Counted from the stretch's first letter, positions 1 through 7,248 are shown. The stretch: DNA of 13,308 nt from RGIG9079 sp964567845 (GCA_964567845.1 CAZMOG010000057.1:1-13308), one strand, 5' to 3'. Numbers and translations: made by a program. The notes: generated by a model from the sequence alone, not told the origin.

Positions 1-113
1 ACTATATTTCAATAATTTCAAAGAACATCCCCCAATTTTAATGGGACAGTAGTGATAAGTAATAATTATTTATTAACCAAAATTTGGCATTGCTCTCACC
101 TTGCACGATTTTT

Positions 114-148
114 CTAACTCCTAACTGGTCACTCCTAACTCCTAACTA
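114..148. repeat. Degenerate heptamer tandem repeat
   Basis: Five consecutive 7-bp units can be read: CTAACTC, CTAACTG, GTCACTC, CTAACTC, CTAACTA. A 13-bp word (CTAACTCCTAACT) occurs exactly twice, at 114-126 and 135-147, which is a 21-bp period. The array ends just before an A-run and the -7 element of the MFS gene. Short heptamer arrays occur in intergenic regions of several bacterial phyla. Whether this one is regulatory, a slippage-prone tract or inert cannot be told from one copy. Confidence 0.6.
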
Positions 149-160
149 AAAAAAAAACTA

Positions 161-168
161 TACCTTTG
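161..168 (+). promoter_or_regulatory. Putative Bacteroidota -7 promoter element for the MFS-menA-lolD cluster
   Basis: TACCTTTG matches the Bacteroidota -7 consensus TAnnTTTG exactly. No TTTG -33 box lies at the expected distance, where an A-run and the heptamer repeat sit instead. Transcription would begin around 174-176, about 22 nt before the ATG at 198, which supports that start over the TTG at 174. The rest of 1-173 is AT-rich non-coding DNA with no recognisable gene. Confidence 0.5.
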
Positions 169-197
169 CTCAATTGAATGTAATTACCTTTAAAGTT

Positions 198-1394
198 ATG
201 CAGGAGCAGCAAATACTATGGAATGCGAATTTTGTGAAGATGTGTATTGGCAACTTCATAATCTTTTTTGCGTTCTATTTAATGATGCCGTTGTTACCGC
301 TATACCTGGCCGATGTGTTTAATGCTGACAAGCACATGATAGGATTGGTTTTGTCGGGATACACGATTGTGGCCCTCTTTATCAGACTTTTCAGTGGATA
401 TTTGGTTGACAATTTTCCCAGAAAGGCTGTATTGATGACTTGTCATTTATTATTTTCAATTCTTTTTCTGGGTTATTTTATTACAGGCTCATTGTTGATT
501 TTTGCAGTGATACGTACACTTCATGGAGCACCGTTTGGTGCAGTGACTGTTGCCAATAGTACTGTAGCAATCGATGTTTTATATCCGTTGCGAAGAGCCG
601 AAGGAATTGGTTATTATGGCCTTGGCAATAATATTGCCATGGCAACAGCTCCTGTGGCTGCAATGTTCATGTATGATGCGCATATCGAGTTCAATTATAT
701 CTTTCTGACAGCTTTTTTGGTGGCGATTACCGGGTTCTTTTTGGTATCAACAATTAAGCAGCAAACCTCGCCCGAAATCCAAATTGAAACCAAAAAGAAA
801 AGAGCTCCATTTCGTGTGGATCAGCTCTTCTTGCGTAATGGTTGGCGACATGGGGTGATGTTGGCATTCTTTGCGGTGTCGTATGGAATACTTATGACCT
901 ATTTGGCTATTTATGGAAAGGAGGAACTTGGAATTACAAGTGGAACAGGTGCCTTTTATCTGATTATGGCTGTGGGGCTGGTTTTGTCGAGATTGGTAGG
1001 CGGACGCAGCTTGAGAAAGGGTAGGATTGTTCAAAATGTTGCGATTGGGGTGATTTTGGCAATGATAGGGTATCTGCTTTTTGTTGGAGTGAAGAGTAAT
1101 TTTGGATACTACGGAGCAGCTTTGATAATCGGTTTGGGTAACGGGCATCTTTTCCCCGGCTTACAAACCATGTTTATCAATCTGGCGCCACACACCCGAC
1201 GAGGTACTGCAAATTCAACATTTTTGACATCGTGGGATGTGGGTATCGGTATTGGAGTGATTCTCGGTGGATTTTTAGCAGATGCTTTTGGATATAATGT
1301 TGCATTTTGGGGAGCTTTTATCTCAAATGCAATAGGAGTGATTTACTATTTCGTTAGTGTGCGTTGGGCATACGAACGTTTAAAATTGAGATAA
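198..1394 (+). CDS. MFS transporter (12-TM efflux type)
   Basis: This is a polytopic inner-membrane protein of the major facilitator superfamily, 398 aa from the chosen ATG, the usual length for a 12-helix member. After a short N-terminus (MQEQQILWNANFVK) hydrophobic helices fill the chain. The loop after the second helix carries a motif-A-like SGYLVDNFPRKAVL, and another segment reads RTLHGAPFGAVTVANSTVAI. A basic central loop (KKKRAPFR) separates the two six-helix halves. The reading frame extends to a TTG at 174, but that falls at or before the predicted transcription start, and the sequence from 198 resembles the beginning of Bacteroides homologues as I recall them. The substrate cannot be read from sequence; drug or metabolite export by proton antiport is the generic expectation. 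The stop codon directly abuts the menA ATG, so the two genes are probably co-transcribed. Confidence 0.85.
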   Translation: MQEQQILWNANFVKMCIGNFIIFFAFYLMMPLLPLYLADVFNADKHMIGLVLSGYTIVALFIRLFSGYLVDNFPRKAVLMTCHLLFSILFLGYFITGSLLIFAVIRTLHGAPFGAVTVANSTVAIDVLYPLRRAEGIGYYGLGNNIAMATAPVAAMFMYDAHIEFNYIFLTAFLVAITGFFLVSTIKQQTSPEIQIETKKKRAPFRVDQLFLRNGWRHGVMLAFFAVSYGILMTYLAIYGKEELGITSGTGAFYLIMAVGLVLSRLVGGRSLRKGRIVQNVAIGVILAMIGYLLFVGVKSNFGYYGAALIIGLGNGHLFPGLQTMFINLAPHTRRGTANSTFLTSWDVGIGIGVILGGFLADAFGYNVAFWGAFISNAIGVIYYFVSVRWAYERLKLR

Positions 1395-2384
1395 ATGGGA
1401 GTTCTGAATTATATAAGGGATTATACTAAAATATGGTATTTGGCGGCACGACCCAAGACATGGAGTGCATCGGTTGCACCGGTGTTGGTTGCCGTGGCAT
1501 TGGCATACAGCAAAGGGGTTGTGAATGTACCAATTTCACTATTGTGTTTGGGAGTGGCTCTCTTTGCTCAAATAGCATCGAACTATGCCAATGACTATTT
1601 CGATTTTATCAAAGGGGCAGACACCGAGGAGCGAACAGGCCCCGACAGAGCCGTTGCGAAGGGCTGGGTATCACCTAAAAGTGTTTTAATTGCATCGATA
1701 GTCTCTTTATCTTTGGCAGTGTGTTGCGGAGTGGCTGTCGTTGTTATGACAAAGTGGTGGCTTATTTTGGTGGGAATAGCGGTGGCTATTGCTGTATATG
1801 GATATAGTGCCGGTCCATATCCTTTGGCCTATAGAGGATTAGGCGATATTGCAGTTATGCTTTTTTATGGAATTGTGCCTGTATGCGGAACAATTATAGC
1901 CATAACAGGCGATATTACTTTGCGTGGTTTTCTGCTGTCGCTTTCAATGGGCTTTGTCTCTACAAACATATTGGTGGTAAATAACTATCGTGATTACGAG
2001 AACGATATGGCGGCTAATAAAAGAACCTCGATAGTAATGTATGGGCAGGGATTTGGAACCATGCTCTATATATTCTGTGCGGCAATGGCACTGATATCGG
2101 GAGTTTTAGCTTTATGTATAACAGATTCGGTAGGCGAGACACTTGTGGGGCGGACCGACATCTTTATGCAATCGGTAGGGTATGTCAAGGAGTCCATTTC
2201 CGAGATTTTCAGGAGCCAAAAGTTTTGGTTGGTGGTTTTTGTCATTGAGTTTGCATTGTTGCAATTTATTGCGTGGCGAAGATTACAGATAAGACAAGGC
2301 AAAGAGTTGAATGATGTATTGGCAATGACTTCAAGGAATGTCTTGATATGGGCAATATTTCTTGTAATTTTATTGGTAATGTAA
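1395..2384 (+). CDS. menA: 1,4-dihydroxy-2-naphthoate polyprenyltransferase (MenA)
   Basis: A UbiA-superfamily integral-membrane prenyltransferase. MenA joins a polyprenyl diphosphate to 1,4-dihydroxy-2-naphthoate with decarboxylation, giving demethylmenaquinone for anaerobic respiration. Visible signatures are an N-terminal AARPKTWSASVAPV segment (residues 17-30); the first Asp-rich motif N66-D67-Y-F-D70 with D76, followed by GPDRAVAKGW; YGYSAGPYPLAYRGLGD (135-151), typical of MenA; and the second Asp motif NNYRDYEND (196-204, D200 and D204) that binds Mg-diphosphate. At 329 aa it is somewhat longer than the roughly 300 aa norm. The extra length seems to lie in a polar stretch at about 243-277 between late membrane helices. 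Its ATG follows the MFS stop codon with no gap, so translation is probably coupled. Other men genes are not in this window. Confidence 0.93.
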   Translation: MGVLNYIRDYTKIWYLAARPKTWSASVAPVLVAVALAYSKGVVNVPISLLCLGVALFAQIASNYANDYFDFIKGADTEERTGPDRAVAKGWVSPKSVLIASIVSLSLAVCCGVAVVVMTKWWLILVGIAVAIAVYGYSAGPYPLAYRGLGDIAVMLFYGIVPVCGTIIAITGDITLRGFLLSLSMGFVSTNILVVNNYRDYENDMAANKRTSIVMYGQGFGTMLYIFCAAMALISGVLALCITDSVGETLVGRTDIFMQSVGYVKESISEIFRSQKFWLVVFVIEFALLQFIAWRRLQIRQGKELNDVLAMTSRNVLIWAIFLVILLVM

Positions 2385-2390
2385 ACGCTT

Positions 2391-3050
2391 ATGATACAGA
2401 TAAATAATGTGACAAAGAGTTACGGAACTCTTCAGGTGTTAAAGGGTGTTGATATTTCAATTCCCGATAAAAAAGTAGTGGCCATCGTGGGGGCAAGTGG
2501 TGCCGGTAAAAGTACTTTATTGCATATAATGGGAACTTTGGATAACCCCGATATCGGGGCGGTAATCTATGATGGGGTAAATGTTACAAATCTGTCAAAC
2601 AATAAGTTATCACGTTTTAGAAATAATAACATTGGTTTTGTATTTCAATTTCACCATCTGTTGCCTGAATTCTCTGCATGGGAGAATGTTGCAATTCCTG
2701 CTTGGATTTCCGGGCGAGGGCGCAAGGAGGGAGAACAGGCTGCGCGTGAACTGTTGAAGCTTATGGGGCTGGAGGATAGGGCCGACCATAAACCAAGCCA
2801 GTTGTCGGGAGGGGAGCAACAACGTGTTGCAGTCGCACGTGCATTGGTGAACAATCCCAAGGTTGTGCTTGCCGATGAGCCATCGGGAAACCTTGATTCA
2901 GACACGAAGAAGGAATTACATGAGTTATTCTTTCGCCTGCGTGATGAACTGGGACAGACATTCGTAATTGTTACCCACGATAACGAGTTGGCGCAGAGTG
3001 CAGATATATGTCTGAAAATGCGCGATGGAATAATTGAGAATAATTTGTAA
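2391..3050 (+). CDS. lolD: LolD-like ABC transporter ATP-binding protein
   Basis: A 219-aa ABC ATPase with every nucleotide-binding motif intact: Walker A GASGAGKST (34-42), Q-loop Q86 in FVFQFHHLLPEFSAWENV, signature LSGGEQQR (138-145), Walker B VVLADEP (158-164, catalytic E163), D-loop SGNLD and H-loop H196. Length and the FQFHHLLPEF sequence place it in the LolD/MacB branch. In LolCDE the ATPase powers release of outer-membrane lipoproteins to LolA. No LolC/E-type permease adjoins it, so its partner must be encoded elsewhere, and a MacB/FtsE-like role is a less likely alternative. It begins 6 bp after menA and probably shares that transcript. The promoter of the next operon overlaps its stop codon. 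Confidence 0.85.
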   Translation: MIQINNVTKSYGTLQVLKGVDISIPDKKVVAIVGASGAGKSTLLHIMGTLDNPDIGAVIYDGVNVTNLSNNKLSRFRNNNIGFVFQFHHLLPEFSAWENVAIPAWISGRGRKEGEQAARELLKLMGLEDRADHKPSQLSGGEQQRVAVARALVNNPKVVLADEPSGNLDSDTKKELHELFFRLRDELGQTFVIVTHDNELAQSADICLKMRDGIIENNL

Positions 3051-3075
3051 TTTGAAACAATTTACACTAATTTCG
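3044..3075 (+). promoter_or_regulatory. Promoter of the FKBP-FKBP-DUF3127 operon
   Basis: A TTTG -33 box (3044-3047) is followed after 20 bp by TAATTTCG (3068-3075), a -7 element one base off TAnnTTTG. The spacing fits the Bacteroidota housekeeping promoter. The -33 box lies at the very end of lolD, next to its TAA stop. The predicted leader to the ATG at 3108 is about 26 nt. This gives the FKBP genes independent expression, though read-through from the upstream cluster is possible because no terminator hairpin is seen between them. Confidence 0.6.
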
Positions 3076-3107
3076 CAGACGATTTTTGAAAATTAATTTT
3101 TATAGCA

Positions 3108-3710
3108 ATGAAATACACAGAAGAGATTGACAAAGTGAGCTATTGCTTTGGTTTGAGCATAGCAAGTAATTTGATGCAGGCAGGAGTTAAGAAGTTGAAT
3201 GTTGAGGCTTTTACCGATGCGTTGACAACTGCATATGCAGGTCAGATGCCTGATATTACTCCGGAGCAGGCAAATAAGATTCTTCAGGACTACTTTACAA
3301 ATATGCAGGCCGAGAGAGGCGCCGAGGCTTTGGAGCGTGGTTTGAAATTCTTGGAGGAGAATAAGAATAACGAGGGTGTTGTTGTACTTCCAAGCGGATT
3401 GCAGTATAAAGTACTTACAGAGGGTAATGGAGCGAAACCTACAGCAAAACAAACCGTATCATGTCATTATGAGGGGCGTTTGATTGATGGAACTGTATTC
3501 GATTCATCATACCGTCGTGGCGAGCCGGCCGAGTTCCCTGTAAATGGAGTGATTGCAGGTTGGGTTGAGGCATTGCAGTTAATGACAGTAGGTTCTAAGT
3601 GGCAGTTGTATATTCCAAGTGAGTTGGCATACGGTCCACATGGAGCAGGATCTTCAATCGGCCCTAACGAGACTTTGATTTTCGATGTTGAGTTGTTGGG
3701 AATCAAGTAA
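3108..3710 (+). CDS. FKBP-type peptidyl-prolyl isomerase, FklB/Mip-like, no signal peptide
   Basis: A 200-aa isomerase catalysing cis-trans turnover of Xaa-Pro bonds during folding. Residues 1-95 form the helical FKBP_N dimerisation region (EEIDKVSYCFGLSIASNLMQ at the start, then a long helix ending FLEENKNNEG). Residues 98-200 form the FKBP_C domain. By alignment from memory with FKBP12, active-site positions are conserved: Y121 (in CHYEG), F131-D132, V148-I149, W152, Y175 and F192. The architecture and many residues match E. coli FklB (FKBP22). No signal peptide or lipobox is present, so a cytoplasmic location is likely. It is the first gene of an operon; a paralogue with a lipoprotein signal follows after 41 bp. 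Confidence 0.92.
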   Translation: MKYTEEIDKVSYCFGLSIASNLMQAGVKKLNVEAFTDALTTAYAGQMPDITPEQANKILQDYFTNMQAERGAEALERGLKFLEENKNNEGVVVLPSGLQYKVLTEGNGAKPTAKQTVSCHYEGRLIDGTVFDSSYRRGEPAEFPVNGVIAGWVEALQLMTVGSKWQLYIPSELAYGPHGAGSSIGPNETLIFDVELLGIK

Positions 3711-3751
3711 ATTATTGCTAATGGTATTAACAAGTTTAATAGATTCAGACA

Positions 3752-4447
3752 ATGAAGAAATTTTTAATGATGGCTGCTATTGCGTTGGCAGCAGTAAGTT
3801 GCACATGTGAGCCAAAGGGTGTTACAGTTGATGCAATGAAAACACAGCAGGATAGTGCAGAGTACTATATCGGTTATAGCATGGGTATGCAGATGCAATC
3901 TTTGGGTATAGCATCCGAGAAGCCAAACTATCAGGCAATTGCCGAGGGTTTTAAAGCTGCAATTTCAGGTGTCCAGGTGGATCCAACAGCTATGAATATG
4001 TTTATGAATGTGTATATCCAAAACATTCGCGAGAAGGCTGCTCTGGAGGCAGAGGCTGCAGAGAAAGTTTACTTCAATGAGTTGGTAAAGAACAATGATA
4101 GCATTAAAGAGTTGAGCGATGGTATTTACTACAAGGTTATCACAATGGGTCAGGGTGAGAAACCGGGAGCTACCGACGTTGTAACCGTTCACTATCGTGG
4201 AACTTTGACCGATGGAACTCAGTTCGACTCTTCATACGATCGTGGCCAGACTGTAGATTTCCCATTGAATATGGTTATTAAAGGTTGGGGAATTGCTTTG
4301 CAGCAAATGCCTGTTGGTTCTAAGTGGGTTATCTATATCCCAAGTAAGTTGGCTTACGGAACACAGGGTAGTGGCCCAATCGGACCAAACCAAACCTTGA
4401 TTTTCGAGGTTGAGATGTTTGATTTCAAATCAGCTGACGAGGTATGA
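3752..4447 (+). CDS. FKBP-type peptidyl-prolyl isomerase, predicted lipoprotein
   Basis: A 231-aa paralogue of the preceding gene carrying a lipoprotein signal peptide: MKKFLMMAAIALAAVSC with the lipobox cysteine at residue 17. It is therefore expected to be anchored in the envelope, facing the periplasm or the surface. Residues 30-120 are the helical FKBP_N part with an Ala/Glu-rich helix (KAALEAEAAEKVYF). The FKBP_C domain spans about 125-227, with the catalytic-pocket residues Y148, F158-D159, V175-I176, W179, Y202 and F218 all present, so it should be active. A likely role is folding of exported proteins, as for Mip and FkpA proteins. Its last codons overlap the start of the DUF3127 gene in an ATGA junction, a sign of translational coupling. 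Duplication followed by divergence of the N-terminus is the simplest origin of the pair. Confidence 0.92.
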   Translation: MKKFLMMAAIALAAVSCTCEPKGVTVDAMKTQQDSAEYYIGYSMGMQMQSLGIASEKPNYQAIAEGFKAAISGVQVDPTAMNMFMNVYIQNIREKAALEAEAAEKVYFNELVKNNDSIKELSDGIYYKVITMGQGEKPGATDVVTVHYRGTLTDGTQFDSSYDRGQTVDFPLNMVIKGWGIALQQMPVGSKWVIYIPSKLAYGTQGSGPIGPNQTLIFEVEMFDFKSADEV

Positions 4448-4818
4448 ATTACGAAGTAACAGGTAAGTTAATTCTTAAAGAGGAGACTCAGCAGGTAACA
4501 GCATCGTTTCAGAAAAGAGATTTTGTTATTGAGGTTGAGAATGAGCGTAATCCGCAATGGAATGACTTTATCAAGGTGCAATTGACTCAGGATAGATGCG
4601 ACCTGTTGCAAAATATCTCTGAGGGAGAGTTGATTAAGGTTCATTTTAATTTGCGTGGACGCAAGTGGGAGAAGGATGGTAAAGTATCTTATTTTACAAA
4701 TCTTGAGGGTTGGAGAATTGAGAAAGTTACCGTCGAGAATGAGGTTCCTGCAATGCCTGAATACAAGGTCGAGGATATTCCTCCAATCGAGGAGTCGAAC
4801 GACGATCTTCCTTTTTAA
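4444..4818 (+). CDS. DUF3127 family protein with an SSB-like acidic C-terminal tip
   Basis: A 124-aa protein of the DUF3127 family, for which I know no established function. Residues 1-97 are rich in predicted beta strands (VTGKLILKEE, KRDFVIEVEN, DFIKVQLTQD, LIKVHFNLRGRKWEKDG, YFTNLEGWRIEKV) in an order resembling the OB fold of single-stranded DNA-binding proteins. After that comes a short Pro/Glu-rich linker and an acidic tail ending NDDLPF. That tip is nearly the same as the C-terminal peptide of bacterial SSBs (DDDIPF in E. coli, DDDLPF in B. subtilis), which docks repair and replication proteins. A role in nucleic-acid metabolism is thus inferred, not shown. The ATG lies inside the last codons of the upstream FKBP gene (4-bp overlap). 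A strong terminator follows, so it is the last gene of the operon. Confidence 0.85.
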   Translation: MNYEVTGKLILKEETQQVTASFQKRDFVIEVENERNPQWNDFIKVQLTQDRCDLLQNISEGELIKVHFNLRGRKWEKDGKVSYFTNLEGWRIEKVTVENEVPAMPEYKVEDIPPIEESNDDLPF

Positions 4819-4844
4819 TGGATTGTTAAAAAATGAAATATTTT

Positions 4845-4878
4845 ATGGAGGTGAACGTAGTGTTTACCTCCATTTTTT
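4845..4878 (+). terminator. Rho-independent terminator after the DUF3127 gene
   Basis: A 12-bp stem is formed by ATGGAGGTGAAC (4845-4856) and GTTTACCTCCAT (4862-4873), with one G-T wobble pair and a 5-nt loop GTAGT. A run of six T (4873-4878, the first of them paired) ends it. It closes the FKBP operon and sits just upstream of the next -7 element. Confidence 0.88.
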
Positions 4879-4879
4879 A

Positions 4880-4887
4880 TATATTTG
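4880..4887 (+). promoter_or_regulatory. Putative -7 element for the serine hydrolase operon
   Basis: TATATTTG is an exact TAnnTTTG match directly after the T-run of the preceding terminator. The expected -33 position would fall inside the terminator hairpin, and no TTTG is found there, so this is a half-match only. The leader to the ATG at 4907 would be about 13 nt. Confidence 0.5.
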
Positions 4888-4906
4888 TGTTTTAAACAAT
4901 TTAACC

Positions 4907-6202
4907 ATGAGATTACCTAAAATCAAATCAACCATTTTGCCTGTTTTGGCAATAGTGCTACTTATCTCTTGCACAGCAAATCGATCTGATTCTCGTCAGC
5001 AGTTAGTAACCGGCAAATCGACAGAGAGTGTCGGTATCAGTAGTGAACGTTTAGAAAGAGTTGATTCTATTTGTAATTTGTGGATAGAGAATGGAACATT
5101 ACCGCATGCAACAGCAATGGTTGTGCGTAAAGGTCAGGTTGTATTCCATGAGGCATACGGTTGGCGTGAAATGGATAAACAGATTCCAATGCAGAAGGAT
5201 GATATTTTCCGCAATGCTTCGCAGACCAAGGCAATAACAAGTGTTGCATTGATGACTCTTTTCGAGCAGGGAAAATTCGGTTTGGATGATCCTATTTCAA
5301 GATATATTCCCGAGTTCAAGAACCCTCGGGTATTGGATAAAATCGAGGCTGATGGCAGGACCTATACATCGCACCCTGCACGTCGTGAAATTACATTCCG
5401 TGACCTGTTGACCCACCGTTCCGGTATAAGTTATGCAACTTTGTGGGGACACCCTACCTATACATTGTGTAAGGATTTGAATATTCCGAATATAACAAGT
5501 ACCGATTCAATAACAATTGCTGATGCTGTGAAGTTATATGCACAAGTACCACTTGAAGCGGAGCCGGGAGAGCGTTGGATTTACGGTTGGAATCTTGATA
5601 TAGCTGGTTATTTGATTGAGATATTATCGGGAATGCCTTTTGATGAGTATTTAAAGACTACCATATTTGAGCCGCTTGGAATGAAAGATACTCACTTCTT
5701 CCTTCCGGATGAAAAGGCAGACCGTTTGGTTACAATTTATAATAAACGTGGACCTAAAGGAAAGATTGTTCGTTGCGATAATGAGTTTTATCAAACCTAT
5801 CCCATAACCGGAGCCAAAACCTACTTCTCGGGAGGTGGCGGACTATGCGGAACCATTGAGGATTACGCTAAGTTCTGCCAAATGATGCTGAATAAGGGTT
5901 CATTTAATGGCCATCAGATTTTGGGAAGAAAGACCGTTGAGTTGATGACTGTGAACCAAATGGGTACCGGCAGTGATGGCTGGGGCTGGAGTCTTGGGTT
6001 CGAGGTTGTAGGTAAAAACAAAGAGATTGAGACACTTGCCTCGGCAGGTTCATATTTCTGGAGCGGAATGTTCAAGACATTCTATCATATCGATCCCAAA
6101 GAGGAGATGGCAATCCTTTTCTACTTTAATGCTTTGGATTACTATGACCCGGGATTATTCGAGAAATTTAAATTGATGGTGTATCAAACAATAATAGATT
6201 GA
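4907..6202 (+). CDS. Serine hydrolase, beta-lactamase/family VIII esterase type, predicted lipoprotein
   Basis: A 431-aa protein of the PF00144 beta-lactamase-related family. The start at 4907 is preferred because it gives a clean lipoprotein signal (MRLPKIKSTILPVLAIVLLISC, cysteine at 22) and follows a terminator and a -7 element. The open frame runs upstream into the DUF3127 gene only by chance. The catalytic SxxK motif is S105-Q-T-K108. The second motif reads WIYGWNLDIAG (224-234), with tyrosine Y226 as in family VIII esterases. A glycine-rich FSGGGGLCGTIEDYAKF follows (307-323), then the SAGSYFW strand (379-385) that replaces the KTG box of true beta-lactamases. The protein is expected at the cell envelope, cleaving an ester or peptide substrate that cannot be named. 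Beta-lactam resistance is not implied. An unrecognised membrane protein gene follows after 12 bp. Confidence 0.88.
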   Translation: MRLPKIKSTILPVLAIVLLISCTANRSDSRQQLVTGKSTESVGISSERLERVDSICNLWIENGTLPHATAMVVRKGQVVFHEAYGWREMDKQIPMQKDDIFRNASQTKAITSVALMTLFEQGKFGLDDPISRYIPEFKNPRVLDKIEADGRTYTSHPARREITFRDLLTHRSGISYATLWGHPTYTLCKDLNIPNITSTDSITIADAVKLYAQVPLEAEPGERWIYGWNLDIAGYLIEILSGMPFDEYLKTTIFEPLGMKDTHFFLPDEKADRLVTIYNKRGPKGKIVRCDNEFYQTYPITGAKTYFSGGGGLCGTIEDYAKFCQMMLNKGSFNGHQILGRKTVELMTVNQMGTGSDGWGWSLGFEVVGKNKEIETLASAGSYFWSGMFKTFYHIDPKEEMAILFYFNALDYYDPGLFEKFKLMVYQTIID

Positions 6203-6214
6203 TAAAGTAAGATT

Positions 6215-7186
6215 ATGAAAAAGTTTTTGTGCGTATTGTGCGGAGTGCTTGCGGTGTTGACGGTAAGGGCACAGGATTTGGGCGTTACATACAGACAAGA
6301 GGTGCTTCAATTTAAAGAAGATGTATGTAAACTTACAATTAAGATCAATTATTGGGATAGAGAGTCATGGACCTATTGGTATGATACCAATGGCAATGTT
6401 CTTCGCTATTATACACAGAAGTTCAAGGGAGCTAACCAACCTATAAGTTATGAAATGGTAACATTGACCCCTGAGGGTAAGATGTTGACTTCAGTTGTAA
6501 CAACATTTGAGAATGGCAAACAAATAGGAGTTAAGCGTGACACATGTAATGAGTACAATGGAGGAGCTGTAATCGAGATACCTCGCCCGAAATTGGAGTT
6601 TGTATATTACCAGGTTCCCGGTAAGAAGGACAAGAAGGGTAATTGGCTGCAAGTGTCAAGGTCATACGGAAATTATAGTGAGATAATTTCACGTGAGATA
6701 GCGTATCACTCTTCAATGCCAAATGCTGTAAAGTCGGAGTTTAATGACATTGCTCATGTCAATAACTCAATCAAAAGTTATTTTGAGCGTAAGGCAGAGA
6801 TAGAGGCTCAAAAGAGGGCAGAGGAGGAGAGTATGCTAAGAACGGCGGGGCTTGTGTTTGTAGTTCTGATTATCCTTTTCGTATTGTTCTTGCTTACGAT
6901 TAATGAGATAAGAAGAAATAATGCTAAATCATATATGCTTATGATGGTATTTGAACTTCTGTTTGGTTTAATGTGGTTACCGCTCGGAATAGCTCTATTA
7001 CATACGAGTAAAATACTTCTTGCAGTTGGAATTGTTTTAGCTGTAATTTCGTTTGTAACAATGATTTGGTGGCTTAAAAAAGGTTTGAAGGGAGTATTCT
7101 GGGGAATTGAGTATCGTGGATTTTTAGTTTTCTGTAGATTGTGTGTATATATGTTGCTTATGTTGTTATTGCCGGGTCTTATGTAG
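6215..7186 (+). CDS. Unrecognised secreted/membrane protein with C-terminal four-helix region
   Basis: I do not recognise this 323-aa protein. It starts with a Sec-type signal peptide (MKKFLCVLCGVLAVLTVRAQ, probable cleavage after RAQ or nearby). A soluble, presumably periplasmic part follows (about 21-208), rich in beta-like strands and aromatics (INYWDRESWTYWYDTNGNVLRYY, EMVTLTPEGKM). A charged helical stretch (FERKAEIEAQKRAEEES, 190-206) leads into the first of four hydrophobic helices at about 211-229, 240-263, 267-287 and 301-322. The C-terminus ends in the last helix. The D-T-N-G-N-V segment recalls YD/MORN-like repeat proteins but is too short to assign. The gene begins 12 bp after the serine hydrolase and has no promoter of its own that I can see, so the two are likely expressed together. 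No catalytic motif is evident. Confidence 0.75.
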   Translation: MKKFLCVLCGVLAVLTVRAQDLGVTYRQEVLQFKEDVCKLTIKINYWDRESWTYWYDTNGNVLRYYTQKFKGANQPISYEMVTLTPEGKMLTSVVTTFENGKQIGVKRDTCNEYNGGAVIEIPRPKLEFVYYQVPGKKDKKGNWLQVSRSYGNYSEIISREIAYHSSMPNAVKSEFNDIAHVNNSIKSYFERKAEIEAQKRAEEESMLRTAGLVFVVLIILFVLFLLTINEIRRNNAKSYMLMMVFELLFGLMWLPLGIALLHTSKILLAVGIVLAVISFVTMIWWLKKGLKGVFWGIEYRGFLVFCRLCVYMLLMLLLPGLM

Positions 7187-7248
7187 CCCTGTATAATGTT
7201 GAAATAAAAAATAGTTGATATTAAATAGTTAAATCAAATTTAAATTTA

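Noticed and set aside
29..45. Small hairpin CCCA...TGGG as a terminator of an upstream gene
   Set aside because: Only four base pairs with a 7-nt loop and no T-run.
174..197. TTG start eight codons upstream for the MFS protein
   Set aside because: It lies at the predicted transcription start, and the ATG at 198 gives a normal MFS N-terminus. A TTG start remains possible but less likely.
4655..4906. 84-codon N-terminal extension of the serine hydrolase reading frame
   Set aside because: It overlaps the DUF3127 gene out of frame, crosses a strong terminator, and would bury a perfect lipoprotein signal that begins at 4907.
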